Assembly (NCBI GenBank): GCA_023393235.1
Contig: JAEWMH010000203.1
Span: 1 to 64,000 of the forward strand
Direction: 5' to 3'
Length of the DNA: 64,000 nucleotides
From: Bacillota bacterium
GTDB taxonomy: Bacteria > Bacillota > Bacilli > Paenibacillales > NBRC-103111
The notes beneath the pieces are model-generated. The model did not search any database, had not been told where the DNA came from, and saw only the letters and a list, made by a program, of their open reading frames with translations. Of this stretch, positions 15,401-23,227 are shown piece by piece. Numbering within the stretch: the first letter of the stretch is position 1; each line of letters begins with the position of its first letter. A program made the translations under genes and the position numbers.

Positions 15401-16129
15401 CTATTCTACACTCCCTTTTACTATGGTGCCGATTTTCTCACCGAGCACCACGCGCTTGATATTGCCGTTCTCCGTAATCGAGAAAACTATCAATGGAATG
15501 TTATTGTCTTTGCAAAGTGAGGAAGCGGTGGAATCCATAACTCCCAGGTTTTTGTTCAATACATCCAGATACGTCAGAGTATCGTACTTCACAGCAGTGG
15601 AATCCTTGAACGGATCGGCGGAGTAAACCCCGTCCACCTTGTTCTTGGCCATGAGGATCACCTCTGCCTCAATCTCCGCCGCGCGCAAGGCTGCAGTGGT
15701 ATCGGTGGAGAAATAAGGATTGCCTGTTCCTGCGGCAAAAATGACGACCCGGCCTTTTTCCAGATGACGGATGGCTCTCCGTCTGATATAAGGCTCCGCC
15801 ACTTGCTGCATTGTAATGGAAGATTGCACTCGCGTCGGCACGCCGGCATTCTCCAGAGCGTCCTGCAAAGCCAGCGCGTTCATGACCGTAGCCAACATTC
15901 CCATATAATCGGCGGTGGCTCTGTCAATGCCCCTTGCACTGCCTGCGATGCCCCGCCAGATATTGCCTCCGCCAACTACGATGGCAACCTCAACGCCCAG
16001 CACATGAACAGCTTTCACCTGTTCCGCAATGGACACGATGGTTTGGGATTCAATACCATAACCCGTTTGACCAGACAGCGCTTCTCCGCTAAGCTTCAAT
16101 ACGATTCTTTTGAATACTGGCTCTTCCAA
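15401..16129 (-). CDS. pyrH: UMP kinase
   Basis: PyrH phosphorylates UMP to UDP in the cytosol. The 242-residue protein belongs to the amino acid kinase fold, with FKRIVLKLSGEALSG, the VVGGGNIWRG glycine loop, DYMGMLATVMNALALQ, and VYSADPFKD near the C-terminus. The start is uncertain: a TTG at 16138 abuts GGAGG directly, while the TTG at 16127-16129 lies nine bases after it and gives LEEPVFKRIV, matching the usual start of relatives. I chose the latter. The gene follows tsf after a terminator-like hairpin. Confidence 0.95.
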   Translation of the reverse strand: MEEPVFKRIVLKLSGEALSGQTGYGIESQTIVSIAEQVKAVHVLGVEVAIVVGGGNIWRGIAGSARGIDRATADYMGMLATVMNALALQDALENAGVPTRVQSSITMQQVAEPYIRRRAIRHLEKGRVVIFAAGTGNPYFSTDTTAALRAAEIEAEVILMAKNKVDGVYSADPFKDSTAVKYDTLTYLDVLNKNLGVMDSTASSLCKDNNIPLIVFSITENGNIKRVVLGEKIGTIVKGSVE

Positions 16130-16220
16130 TCCTGTCAACCTCCATATACCCGATTCTTTCCAACTCTTTTTTGCAAAAAAAGGGGAAAAGCCGCAGCTGT
16201 CCCCATTTTTTAGGATGCCT

Positions 16221-16253
16221 CCCGCAAAAAAGAAGGAACACCAATCGTGTTCC
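16221..16253 (-). terminator. Terminator or attenuator between tsf and pyrH
   Basis: On the minus strand GGAACAC-GATTG-GTGTTCC (7-bp perfect stem) is followed by TTCTTTTTT. It lies 29 bases after the tsf stop and would reduce pyrH-frr expression relative to the ribosomal genes upstream. Confidence 0.75.
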
Positions 16254-16281
16254 GACTTTTTGCGTGCTATCCGGCACAGTC

Positions 16282-16932
16282 TTATTGCTTCACTTGCGCC
16301 ATAACTTCTTCTACGAAGTTGTCTTGCTTCTTCTCCAGACCTTCGCCCAGCTCATAACGGACAAAACGACGGATGGAGATGTTTTCGCCGATGGCGGCAA
16401 TCTTTTCTTTCAGAAGGGTGTCGATGGTCTTGTCCGGGTCCTTAATGAAGGATTGCTCCATCAGACAGAACTCTTCGTAGTACTTGTTGATGCGGCCTTC
16501 CACCATGCGGTCAACAATCTTTTCCGGCTTGCCTTCGTTCAGGGCTTGAGCGCGGAGGATTTCCTTTTCCTTCTCCAGATCTTCGGTCGCCACTTCTTCA
16601 CGACGCACATACCGCGGGCTGGCAGCGGCGATTTGCATAGCGATGTCGCGGGCAAATTCACGGAACTGCTCGGTTTTGCCAACGAAGTCGGTTTCGCAGT
16701 TGATTTCAACGAGAACGCCGATACGGCCGCCGGCATGGATATAAGCTTCAACTACGCCCTCAGTGGCGATACGTCCGCCCTTCTTGGCGGCAGCTGCAAG
16801 GCCCTTCTCACGGAGGAGCTCAGCTGCTCTTTCGATGTTGCCTTCGGCTTCGTCCAGTGCTTTTTTGCAATCCAGCATGCCGGCGCCTGTTTTTTCACGC
16901 AATTCTTTTACTGCGGAAGCAGAAACTGCCAT
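16282..16932 (-). CDS. tsf: Elongation factor Ts
   Basis: EF-Ts exchanges GDP for GTP on EF-Tu. The 216-residue product has the N-terminal UBA-like domain (VKELREKTGAGMLDCKKALD) and the core with EGVVEAYIHAGGRIGVLVEI and NCETDFVGKTEQF, which contacts EF-Tu. It is the short form; B. subtilis EF-Ts is about 293 residues, so the second half of the core is reduced here. A GGAGGTTAAACC precedes the ATG. It is separated from rpsB by a strong terminator-like stem. Confidence 0.97.
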   Translation of the reverse strand: MAVSASAVKELREKTGAGMLDCKKALDEAEGNIERAAELLREKGLAAAAKKGGRIATEGVVEAYIHAGGRIGVLVEINCETDFVGKTEQFREFARDIAMQIAAASPRYVRREEVATEDLEKEKEILRAQALNEGKPEKIVDRMVEGRINKYYEEFCLMEQSFIKDPDKTIDTLLKEKIAAIGENISIRRFVRYELGEGLEKKQDNFVEEVMAQVKQ

Positions 16933-16958
16933 ATGGTTTAACCTCCTGAAGGTGATCG

Positions 16959-16975
16959 TTCCCGGTAGCCGGGAA
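16959..16975 (-). other. Hairpin just upstream of the tsf ribosome binding site
   Basis: TTCCCGG-CTA-CCGGGAA is a perfect 7-bp stem with a three-base loop, ending 26 bases before the tsf ATG. It could insulate the start region after processing between rpsB and tsf. Confidence 0.5.
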
Positions 16976-17009
16976 TCGAAAGTATGGTTGGGCTTTACAC
17001 GTTTTCCCG

Positions 17010-17054
17010 AAAAAAAGGGGTGGTGATAGGTTATTACACCTTCAACCCACCCCT
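17010..17054 (-). terminator. Terminator/attenuator between rpsB and tsf
   Basis: AGGGGTGG and CCACCCCT form an 8-bp stem with an inner AGGT/ACCT helix, followed by seven T on the minus strand. It lies 30 bases after rpsB. Read-through must occur unless tsf has its own promoter, which I do not see. Confidence 0.8.
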
Positions 17055-17083
17055 GGTATATTGCCGTTTGGTTATATCACTGC

Positions 17084-17782
17084 TTACGCAGTAGTTTGTT
17101 CGCCTTGATGGGCTTCGATTACGGCATCGGCAATCTTAGCTGTCAGCAGCTTGACTGCGCGGATAGCGTCGTCGTTGCCGGGGATGACATAGTCAATTTC
17201 GTCCGGGTCGCAGTTGGTGTCCACGATGCCAACGATCGGGATACCCAGCTTGCGCGCTTCAGCAACGGCAATGCGTTCCTTGCGGGGATCGATAACGAAC
17301 AATGCGCTCGGCAGACCCTTCATGTTCTTGATGCCGCCCAGGAATTTTTCCAGACGCTCCATTTCCTTGCGCAGGATGATAACTTCCTTCTTCGGCAGCA
17401 CGTCGAAAGTGCCGTCTTGCTCCCAACGCTCCAGCTCATGCAGGCGGTCGATCCGCTTTTGGATGGTGGAGAAGTTGGTCAGTGTACCACCCAACCAACG
17501 TTGGTTGATGTAGTACATGCCGCTGCGCTCAGCTTCTTCCTTTACGGAATCCTGAGCTTGCTTCTTGGTGCCTACGAACAGGAAAGTGCCGCCTTCTGCT
17601 GCGACAGACTTAACGAAGTTGTAAGCTTCCTCGACCTTCTTAACTGTCTTTTGCAGGTCGATAATGTAAATGCCGTTTCTTTCGGTGAAGATGTATTTAT
17701 CCATTTTCGGGTTCCAACGACGGGTTTGGTGACCGAAGTGTACCCCAGCTTCCAAAAGCTGCTTCATGGAAATAACTGCCAT
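17084..17782 (-). CDS. rpsB: 30S ribosomal protein S2
   Basis: The 232-residue protein is a canonical S2: MKQLLEAGVHFGHQTRRWNP at the start, YIFTERNGIYIIDLQKT, TLTNFSTIQKRIDRL, and PSALFVIDPRKERIAV...IPIVGIVDTNCDPD near the C-terminus. The start at 17780-17782 is preceded by GAGGAGG; an upstream in-frame codon at 17800 overlaps the ribosome binding site. It is the first gene of a unit ending after proS and has its own promoter at about 17.92 kb. Confidence 0.98.
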   Translation of the reverse strand: MAVISMKQLLEAGVHFGHQTRRWNPKMDKYIFTERNGIYIIDLQKTVKKVEEAYNFVKSVAAEGGTFLFVGTKKQAQDSVKEEAERSGMYYINQRWLGGTLTNFSTIQKRIDRLHELERWEQDGTFDVLPKKEVIILRKEMERLEKFLGGIKNMKGLPSALFVIDPRKERIAVAEARKLGIPIVGIVDTNCDPDEIDYVIPGNDDAIRAVKLLTAKIADAVIEAHQGEQTTA

Positions 17783-17907
17783 CCTCACACACCTCCTCAC
17801 AATTTGGTTTTTAGTGTCCCTCCGCCAACTTCATCTCCACGGAAAAACTCTGCTTGAGAGCACCGTTCCCGGGATTCGCCGGCGTGTGTTTTTTAACACC
17901 GCTATTA
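17783..17907 (-). other. rpsB 5' leader
   Basis: About 120 bases separate the promoter from rpsB. The transcript includes GTGTTAAAAAACAC and CTCTCAAGCAGAG hairpins and an outer ACGG...CCGT pairing. Leaders of ribosomal protein operons often bind the encoded protein, here S2, but no known motif is recognised with confidence. Confidence 0.35.
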
Positions 17908-17936
17908 AATATAGCATAACATGACAATGGATGCAA
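17908..17936 (-). promoter_or_regulatory. Sigma-A promoter of rpsB
   Basis: TTGCAT (17931-17936) and TATATT (17908-17913) are separated by 17 bases on the minus strand, with TGC directly before the -10 (extended -10). It lies between the fla/che terminator and rpsB. Confidence 0.8.
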
Positions 17937-17963
17937 CTGTCGAATAGTGGCCCCAGGATATGC

Positions 17964-18000
17964 AAAAACCCCCGGTTGCCTCCATGGGAGACAGCGGGGG
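17964..18000 (-). terminator. Terminator closing the fla/che operon
   Basis: CCCCCG and CGGGGG enclose an inner CTCCcatGGAG helix and are followed by TTTTT on the minus strand, three bases after the last gene. It marks the 3' end of the 31-kb flagellar operon. Confidence 0.9.
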
Positions 18001-18003
18001 ATG

Positions 18004-18519
18004 TCAGGTGGGGGGAATTGTTGTCAAACGGTTGACCACGTCCTGGATATTATGATTGACCCCGAAGCTGTACAGCCCGGAGCGGATTTTCGTATTTAAT
18101 TGATTGGACCGCAGCGCCTCATCGAATGCCTGCTTGTCGCTGACCACTCCGCTGCGGAACAGATAATCGGATACCATGGACGCCGACATCCCCTCGGTGA
18201 TAAAGACGGTGATTTCCTTGGCCGGCGCCTGGACCTTGGCCGCCTCCTCCGCTCTGGCTGCCGCAACCGCCTTCGCCACCGAATCATCCAGCTCGTTTTG
18301 CTTGTAAAGCTTGACTCCCTTGTCATAAACCTGAAGATTCAAGGCATCCGCCCTTTCACGGACTTCCTGGGCGGTCAGCTGCGGGGCGGGAGAAGGGATT
18401 CCTGGCTCGGGAAGAGCCGTTGTGCCCGCCCCTTTGGCCGAAATCATCAGCTGCAGGAGCAGGGCGCCTGCGATCATACCGGTGCCCAATCCATATTGGA
18501 AAGGCTTATTTTTTCGCAT
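18004..18519 (-). CDS. Membrane-anchored protein with YceG/MltG N-terminal-type domain
   Basis: The 171-residue protein starts with a cytosolic MRKNKPFQ stretch and one membrane helix (YGLGTGMIAGALLLQLM). It continues with an Ala/Pro-rich linker and ends in a module of about 65 residues (ITVFITEGMSASMVSDYLF...LRSNQLNTKIRSGLYSF) that resembles the LysM-like N-terminal part of YceG/MltG lytic transglycosylases. The catalytic domain with its essential Glu is absent. It may therefore bind glycan or help septal or flagellar wall remodelling, but should not be called a transglycosylase. It overlaps the swrB-like gene by 14 bases and is the last gene of the operon. Confidence 0.65.
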   Translation of the reverse strand: MRKNKPFQYGLGTGMIAGALLLQLMISAKGAGTTALPEPGIPSPAPQLTAQEVRERADALNLQVYDKGVKLYKQNELDDSVAKAVAAARAEEAAKVQAPAKEITVFITEGMSASMVSDYLFRSGVVSDKQAFDEALRSNQLNTKIRSGLYSFGVNHNIQDVVNRLTTIPPT

Positions 18520-19075
18520 TTGCCTCCTCCTCCTGTAGGGCCAACTGGATGATCAGATTAACCTCGCCCTTGTTCAGGCCGCACTTGCGGGCGATATAAT
18601 CCACCGATTTGCCGTCATCATGAAGACACAGCACTTCCTCGTAGCGACCCCGTATGCCCGCGGCAGGCTTCGGAGACTCCTCCGGTACCGGAAGAGCGGG
18701 TTCCGGTTGGGGAATGGGCTGCGCCTGGGGCGGAACGGCGCTTCTTGCAGGCGCCTGCCCCGCATTCTCCGCAGTCATCAATACAAGACGCTTCCAGTCC
18801 TGACGCTCCTGCTGGAATTCCTGCTCCAGCCGTTCCATCCGCTCCGTCATCTTGTGGAGGGATTGGTTGTGACTTTCCTTCATGTGGGCGATGGTGTCCA
18901 GAAGCTTCTTGTTATCCTCCTCCAGTTCGGCCATAAACCCTTCCATGGTTTCCTCCACCTCCTGCATGATCTGCGGGGATTCGGGCGAAGCCTGTTTTTT
19001 GGGCTTGGCGAACAAAAAGGAAAATACCAGTATGCACAAACCGATCAGAACTACATATATGTATGGCTCATTCAT
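18506..19075 (-). CDS. swrB: SwrB-like membrane protein (DUF6115 type)
   Basis: The 189-residue protein has an N-terminal membrane helix (YIYVVLIGLCILVFSFLFA), a coiled-coil of about 60 residues rich in Glu/Lys/Gln, a Pro-rich linker, and a C-terminal helix-turn-helix-like tail (GRYEEVLCLHDDGKSVDYIA). The layout and the position between sigD and rpsB match B. subtilis SwrB (YlxL), which activates assembly of the flagellar export apparatus and thereby sigma-D. Sequence similarity to SwrB is loose, so the assignment rests on architecture plus synteny. Confidence 0.7.
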   Translation of the reverse strand: MNEPYIYVVLIGLCILVFSFLFAKPKKQASPESPQIMQEVEETMEGFMAELEEDNKKLLDTIAHMKESHNQSLHKMTERMERLEQEFQQERQDWKRLVLMTAENAGQAPARSAVPPQAQPIPQPEPALPVPEESPKPAAGIRGRYEEVLCLHDDGKSVDYIARKCGLNKGEVNLIIQLALQEEEANAKK

Positions 19076-19117
19076 AAACCGTCACTTCCGCTTCTTCCGG
19101 CCGCAAGGCACGGGTTT

Positions 19118-19447
19118 TCACAGGGACACATCCACATGATGGCCCTTGTAGGGATGCTCCGCCTGGGCTGGAGTCTGGCTAGGGGAGGGGTCTGATGCTC
19201 CTGGGGAGGTCTGGGTGGCGCTGCCTTTTCTGCGTTTTTTCTCCTCTTGCCCGTTGCGGATTGCGGATTTATCCGTTTCCTTCAGCCCTTCGGCGCGCTT
19301 GCGGGCGCCTTCTGCATTCCGCTGCTGCACCTCGGCCAAGGCCATCTGGTCCACCTGGGGCTTCTGCTGGATTTCCCGTTGAAGCTGCCCGGCATCGGCG
19401 TTTTTATGTACGGCAAATGACATGTCCACTGCTTTGAGGCTCATCAT
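19118..19447 (-). CDS. Hypothetical protein in the fla/che operon
   Basis: The 109-residue product is hydrophilic and probably largely disordered. It has a Gln/Glu-rich first half that may be helical (QLQREIQQKPQVDQMALAEV), a basic patch (EEKKRRKG), a Ser/Pro/Thr stretch, and a terminal HPYKGHHVDVSL that looks like a conserved tail. It has no signal peptide or membrane helix. It lies between the FapA-family gene and the swrB-like gene, so a flagellar or sigma-D-linked role is plausible, but I do not recognise the family. Confidence 0.65.
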   Translation of the reverse strand: MMSLKAVDMSFAVHKNADAGQLQREIQQKPQVDQMALAEVQQRNAEGARKRAEGLKETDKSAIRNGQEEKKRRKGSATQTSPGASDPSPSQTPAQAEHPYKGHHVDVSL

Positions 19448-19462
19448 ACTCCCCCTCCCGCT

Positions 19463-20875
19463 TTAAAAATTAGCTGATGTTACAATATCCCCGCTTTCCA
19501 TCTTAAAGCATACATGAGAGGCAGGGTCCTTAATAAACCGGGTGAACCGCCCGATTACCACCTTGGCTCCCCCATAAATCATTGAAGTAACCATTACCAC
19601 TGCCTTATCCGTATCTTCAAGAGACTTTTCAATCACCAGAATTTCATCCTTAATAACGGACATGGCCTCCACCAGCTGCTTGCGGGTATGCACCAGCTTA
19701 ATCCGCATGCTGAGGCGTTCCGGATTCAGCTGCCCGTTGGCGGCCATTTGGTCCAGCAGCACCAAGGCCTTTACTGTTTTGTCCATATTATCCATATGTT
19801 CACGCAAGCTTTGCCGCAGCAGCACAAGCTTGTTCCGCAGCTCGGGAGCCACACCCACCTCAATGGCAGTAATGGTGGACATAGAGTTGCCCACCGTCCG
19901 GGCTACGACCTTCTCGCCTGCTTGTACGGTGCCTCCAACTATCAAACCCTTGGTCCCCTGGCAGACTACTGATCGGCCGGCACGGACATTGGAGTGCATA
20001 ATGCTTTGGGAGACGATAACATCCTCCCCCGCCTCCACAATGCCATCCTGGATGAACGAGCTTTTAATGGACTTACCGGCTTTTACGCTGCCCTTATTCT
20101 GGCCGAGGATCCCTCCGCTGATTTCAATGGATCCTTCCGCCTCCAGCTCCGCCGCTTCTACACCGCCGCTGATGCGGATGTCCCCTGCAGCCCGGACCGT
20201 AAAGCCGGGCTGCACGTTCCCGCGGATTACCACGGAGCCGATGAAGTTAATATTGCCAACATTGAAATCCACATCCCCGTTTACCTCATAGATGGGGAAT
20301 ACATTGATTTTGTCACGGTCCGTTTTTACCACAACACCGTCAATAGCCGCGTAGATGCCGCTTTGCTCGGCATCGGTAATCACGTTTTTCCCCAGCTTGA
20401 AACGCACTTCCTTGCCGGTTCGGGCAAACAACGGCTCGCCTGTTACAGCCTTGCCGTTTTTACCCTCTTCCGACGGAATGCGGCGGGCAATGATTTGGCC
20501 TTTTTGAATATTGTTAATGGATGTTACTTCTTTATAATTAACAGTCCCATCCTCACGTTCCATGGGTCTTTTTGTTTTCGTATCCAAATCGAAGACCCAC
20601 TCCATATAGCCGTCCTTGCCGTCTACCGGCTCATCTCCCGAAGCCACCATTGTTTTTCTTGCAAGAAAAGGGCCGGCATCTCTGGCGATCTGCTCCAATA
20701 TTCCCTGATCAATGCCATAAACAATGTGATTATTCTTCAGAAGCTCTTCCAATTGGGACAGCTTGCACGAAAATCCCTGCTCCACGTTCGTAAAATGAAC
20801 AAACGCCTTCAGCTTGTCGTTGGAAACCGTAAGGTTCACGTAATATTCCAAAGGCAGGACCTGCTCATCCATCAT
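19463..20875 (-). CDS. FapA-family protein (DUF342)
   Basis: The 470-residue protein has a DUF342/FapA core: an N-terminal alpha/beta domain, GKNGKAVTGEPL before the central part, then a right-handed beta-helix of repeated GxI/GxV units (about residues 170-330; GDVDFNVGNINFIGSVVIRG is one) and a C-terminal coiled-coil. The family is often polymer- or envelope-associated, and its function is not settled. The start is uncertain: a GTG at 20893 overlaps the sigD end, whereas the ATG at 20873-20875 follows AAGAAGGTG and gives the more usual N-terminus. It is cotranscribed with sigD. B. subtilis has no gene here. Confidence 0.8.
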   Translation of the reverse strand: MMDEQVLPLEYYVNLTVSNDKLKAFVHFTNVEQGFSCKLSQLEELLKNNHIVYGIDQGILEQIARDAGPFLARKTMVASGDEPVDGKDGYMEWVFDLDTKTKRPMEREDGTVNYKEVTSINNIQKGQIIARRIPSEEGKNGKAVTGEPLFARTGKEVRFKLGKNVITDAEQSGIYAAIDGVVVKTDRDKINVFPIYEVNGDVDFNVGNINFIGSVVIRGNVQPGFTVRAAGDIRISGGVEAAELEAEGSIEISGGILGQNKGSVKAGKSIKSSFIQDGIVEAGEDVIVSQSIMHSNVRAGRSVVCQGTKGLIVGGTVQAGEKVVARTVGNSMSTITAIEVGVAPELRNKLVLLRQSLREHMDNMDKTVKALVLLDQMAANGQLNPERLSMRIKLVHTRKQLVEAMSVIKDEILVIEKSLEDTDKAVVMVTSMIYGGAKVVIGRFTRFIKDPASHVCFKMESGDIVTSANF

Positions 20876-20893
20876 CGCACCTTCTTCCGACAC

Positions 20894-21688
20894 TCATGAA
20901 TTCTGCATTAATTGTTCCTTGAACCGGCTTAAGGCACCACGCAGCCGGAGAATGGCCTTGGAATGAAGCTGGGATATTCGAGAAGGTGAAAGAGACATGA
21001 CTTCAGCGATTTCGCTTAGGGATAGGTCTTCGAAGTAAAAGAGGGAAACCACTGTCCGTTCTTTTTCCGTCAGGCGTTCAATAGACTTGGCCAGCATTTC
21101 CTTGAGGAATACCTCGTTGACGGTATCCTCGGGTTTGGCAGCCCGTTCGTCAACCAGCAAGGACAAGCGGGTCTCCGCTTCCTCATCCCTAATGGGATCA
21201 TCGAAGGATCCGATGGTCGTGACGGCAATGTCTTGAAGCATCTGCTGGAATTCGGGAATGGAGATCTGAAGATGCACGCTCATTTCCTCGTCGGAAACCG
21301 AGCGCAGATATTGTTGCTCCAATTTTTGGTATGCGTCTTCCACCTTCTTGGCTTTCTCCCGCACGGAGCGGGGAACCCAATCACCCTGTCTGAGCCCGTC
21401 GATGACGGCGCCGCGGATCCGCCAGGAGGCGTAGGTCTCAAATTGCAATCCGCGCAGGTAATCAAACTTTTCCACAGCATCAATGAGACCGAGTATGCCG
21501 TAGCTGTTCAAATCTTCCTTGGATACATTCCGCGGAAGCCCGATGGCTAACCGGTTGCTGACGAAATCCACCAGCGGCAAGAAAAGCTCAATCAATTCCT
21601 TTTTGGCTTCAACCTTGCCTTCTTCCTTCCATAAGCGCCATAGCTCCATATGGGAAATTTTGGATGTTTTATGCTCCATCAAGGTCAA
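20894..21688 (-). CDS. sigD: RNA polymerase sigma factor SigD (FliA, sigma-28 type)
   Basis: SigD directs late flagellar, chemotaxis and autolysin genes. The 264-residue protein shows sigma region 2 (LVDFVSNRLAIGLPRNVSKE, YGILGLIDAVEKFD, FETYASWRIRGAVIDGLR), region 3 (VPRSVREKAKKVEDAYQKLE) and region 4 (LTEKERTVVSLFYFEDLSLS, EIAEVMSLSPSRISQLHSKA). It starts at a TTG six bases after AAGGTGG. The position near the 3' end of the fla/che operon matches B. subtilis, where distance from the promoter contributes to heterogeneous SigD levels. Confidence 0.96.
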   Translation of the reverse strand: MTLMEHKTSKISHMELWRLWKEEGKVEAKKELIELFLPLVDFVSNRLAIGLPRNVSKEDLNSYGILGLIDAVEKFDYLRGLQFETYASWRIRGAVIDGLRQGDWVPRSVREKAKKVEDAYQKLEQQYLRSVSDEEMSVHLQISIPEFQQMLQDIAVTTIGSFDDPIRDEEAETRLSLLVDERAAKPEDTVNEVFLKEMLAKSIERLTEKERTVVSLFYFEDLSLSEIAEVMSLSPSRISQLHSKAILRLRGALSRFKEQLMQNS

Positions 21689-21699
21689 GGTTCACCACC

Positions 21700-22113
21700 T
21701 TATTTATCAGTCATCTGGCGTAATGCCTTTACTGCGTCCTCTGTCCGGTGCTCCCCGAAATCGGTGGATAGCTTGGGCGGATTCAGAGGCGTAAAGCCGG
21801 TGTCAGTTTCTGCCTGGGGCAAAACGGGCGAATCATCCTCCGGTGTGGCCAGGTCAATCCTCGTGCCTCTTATTTCTTCTTCCCGTTCCAGCTCACGGGT
21901 AACGGCTTCCGCCGCCGATTCCGGAGTTTGGGCGGACTGGGCGACTAGCCCCAGCAGCCAACGGGCCAAAAATGTAATTAGAAAAAGAAAGATAAAGCTG
22001 TACAGGCTCTGAATGAACGCCGTCTTCAAGATGTTATGCGGCATGGAGAGGGCCAAGGTGCCTGCGAAGCCGATTAATCCCGTTACAAGGTTCCATTTCA
22101 AGTTTCCGGCCAT
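21700..22113 (-). CDS. Small membrane protein between cheD and sigD
   Basis: The 137-residue protein has two hydrophobic segments (LVTGLIGFAGTLALSM and SLYSFIFLFLITFLARWLLGL) followed by an acidic, Pro-containing cytosolic tail ending in FGEHRTEDAVKALRQMTDK. The start at 22111-22113 is preceded by AAAGGAAAT and abuts the cheD stop. I do not recognise the family and B. subtilis has no counterpart at this place. Its invariant place in the operon suggests a link to chemotaxis or SigD, but this is inference only. Confidence 0.7.
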   Translation of the reverse strand: MAGNLKWNLVTGLIGFAGTLALSMPHNILKTAFIQSLYSFIFLFLITFLARWLLGLVAQSAQTPESAAEAVTRELEREEEIRGTRIDLATPEDDSPVLPQAETDTGFTPLNPPKLSTDFGEHRTEDAVKALRQMTDK

Positions 22114-22115
22114 GG

Positions 22116-22610
22116 CTATATTTCCTTTACTCCGTGTTGTACACTGCGGATCATCAGCTTTCCGGTGGTGCAATCAAACTCAATGGTGCGGCCGTAATTC
22201 CCGCCGGTATCCTCCGAGAGAATCGGGATCCGGTAGCGGGCCAGCATCTCCTTGCAGGAATCCACATTCCGGGGACCGATCCGCATAGTGTCGCTGTTGT
22301 TGGAGAAGGCGAACATCTGCGCGCCTCCCGCCATCTTGGCTTCCATCCGGCTGACCGCCGCTCCCAGCTTTTCCATCTTGGCAATCATGTCGGGAAGCGC
22401 CGTATCCGCATATTTGGCAATGTTGAGGTTCCCTTCCTTGGCAATATCCGAAGACGGCAGCATCACATGCGCCATACCGGCGATTTTGGTTCTGGCATCA
22501 TACAGTGTAACGCCGACACAGGAGCCGAGACCCGTCGTCTTCAGAATGCCCGTCAGGGCGGCCACATTCAAATCTGCCATTCCAACCTTGATAATTCCGT
22601 CTTGGGTCAT
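22116..22610 (-). CDS. cheD: Chemoreceptor glutamine deamidase CheD
   Basis: CheD deamidates specific glutamines in chemoreceptors and binds CheC. The 164-residue protein has the catalytic Cys in TTGLGSCVGVTLYD and the catalytic His in GMAHVMLPSSD, with the Thr/Ser-containing NNSDTMRIGPRNVDSCK region characteristic of the family. It overlaps cheC by four bases (ATGA type), indicating coupled translation and matching the known CheC-CheD complex. Confidence 0.95.
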   Translation of the reverse strand: MTQDGIIKVGMADLNVAALTGILKTTGLGSCVGVTLYDARTKIAGMAHVMLPSSDIAKEGNLNIAKYADTALPDMIAKMEKLGAAVSRMEAKMAGGAQMFAFSNNSDTMRIGPRNVDSCKEMLARYRIPILSEDTGGNYGRTIEFDCTTGKLMIRSVQHGVKEI

Positions 22611-23227
22611 TCGTGAGGCACTCCCAACGCTGCAAAAATTCTGTCAAAGGACTCGGGATCGGGAATCAGGAAAAAATGCCCCTCTACTTCATCTTTGCCC
22701 TCCAGGAATGCCGTATCAATCAACAGTGCATGGTCCCCCATCTCCCCGTACTGCAAAAGCCCGTAGGTAAGAATTGCCCCGGCCATATCAATGGCAAGAG
22801 AAGGAACGGTCGGCTGCATGTTGAGATTGGTAAAATCCGCAAGAGAAGAAAGATATGACCCGGCCAGAATATTGCCGATTTCATTCAGTGCAGAAAGCTC
22901 CATTTCCGAATAAAATGCATCGTTTTCCACTTCAATGCCAACGATCTTCCGCAAGAGCCGTTTGGCGGACTCCTGCGTCAGAATAAAAAACATGTTCCCC
23001 GGCGTTTCTCCGTCAATCCGCAAGAAAATAGCTACAACCACCTGTTCGACGCCGCCGACGCTTTCAGCAATTTCCTCGAAGGGCACAATCCGCACCTTGG
23101 GGACCATCATGTCCACAGGTTTGTCCAATAATTTAGCGAGGGCAGTGGCCGCGTGGCCTGCGCCGATATTTCCGACTTCCCTCAGAACATCCAGCTGCAA
23201 ATCGGCAAAAGGCCTGAAATCGCTCAC
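22607..23227 (-). CDS. cheC: CheY-P phosphatase CheC
   Basis: CheC dephosphorylates CheY-P and controls CheD. The 206-residue protein has two phosphatase half-sites with the Glu...Asn pattern: REVGNIGAGHAATALAKLL near the N-terminus and NEIGNILAGSYLSSLADF in the middle. The chain keeps both sites, as in B. subtilis CheC. It directly follows cheW and overlaps cheD. Confidence 0.95.
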   Translation of the reverse strand: MSDFRPFADLQLDVLREVGNIGAGHAATALAKLLDKPVDMMVPKVRIVPFEEIAESVGGVEQVVVAIFLRIDGETPGNMFFILTQESAKRLLRKIVGIEVENDAFYSEMELSALNEIGNILAGSYLSSLADFTNLNMQPTVPSLAIDMAGAILTYGLLQYGEMGDHALLIDTAFLEGKDEVEGHFFLIPDPESFDRIFAALGVPHE

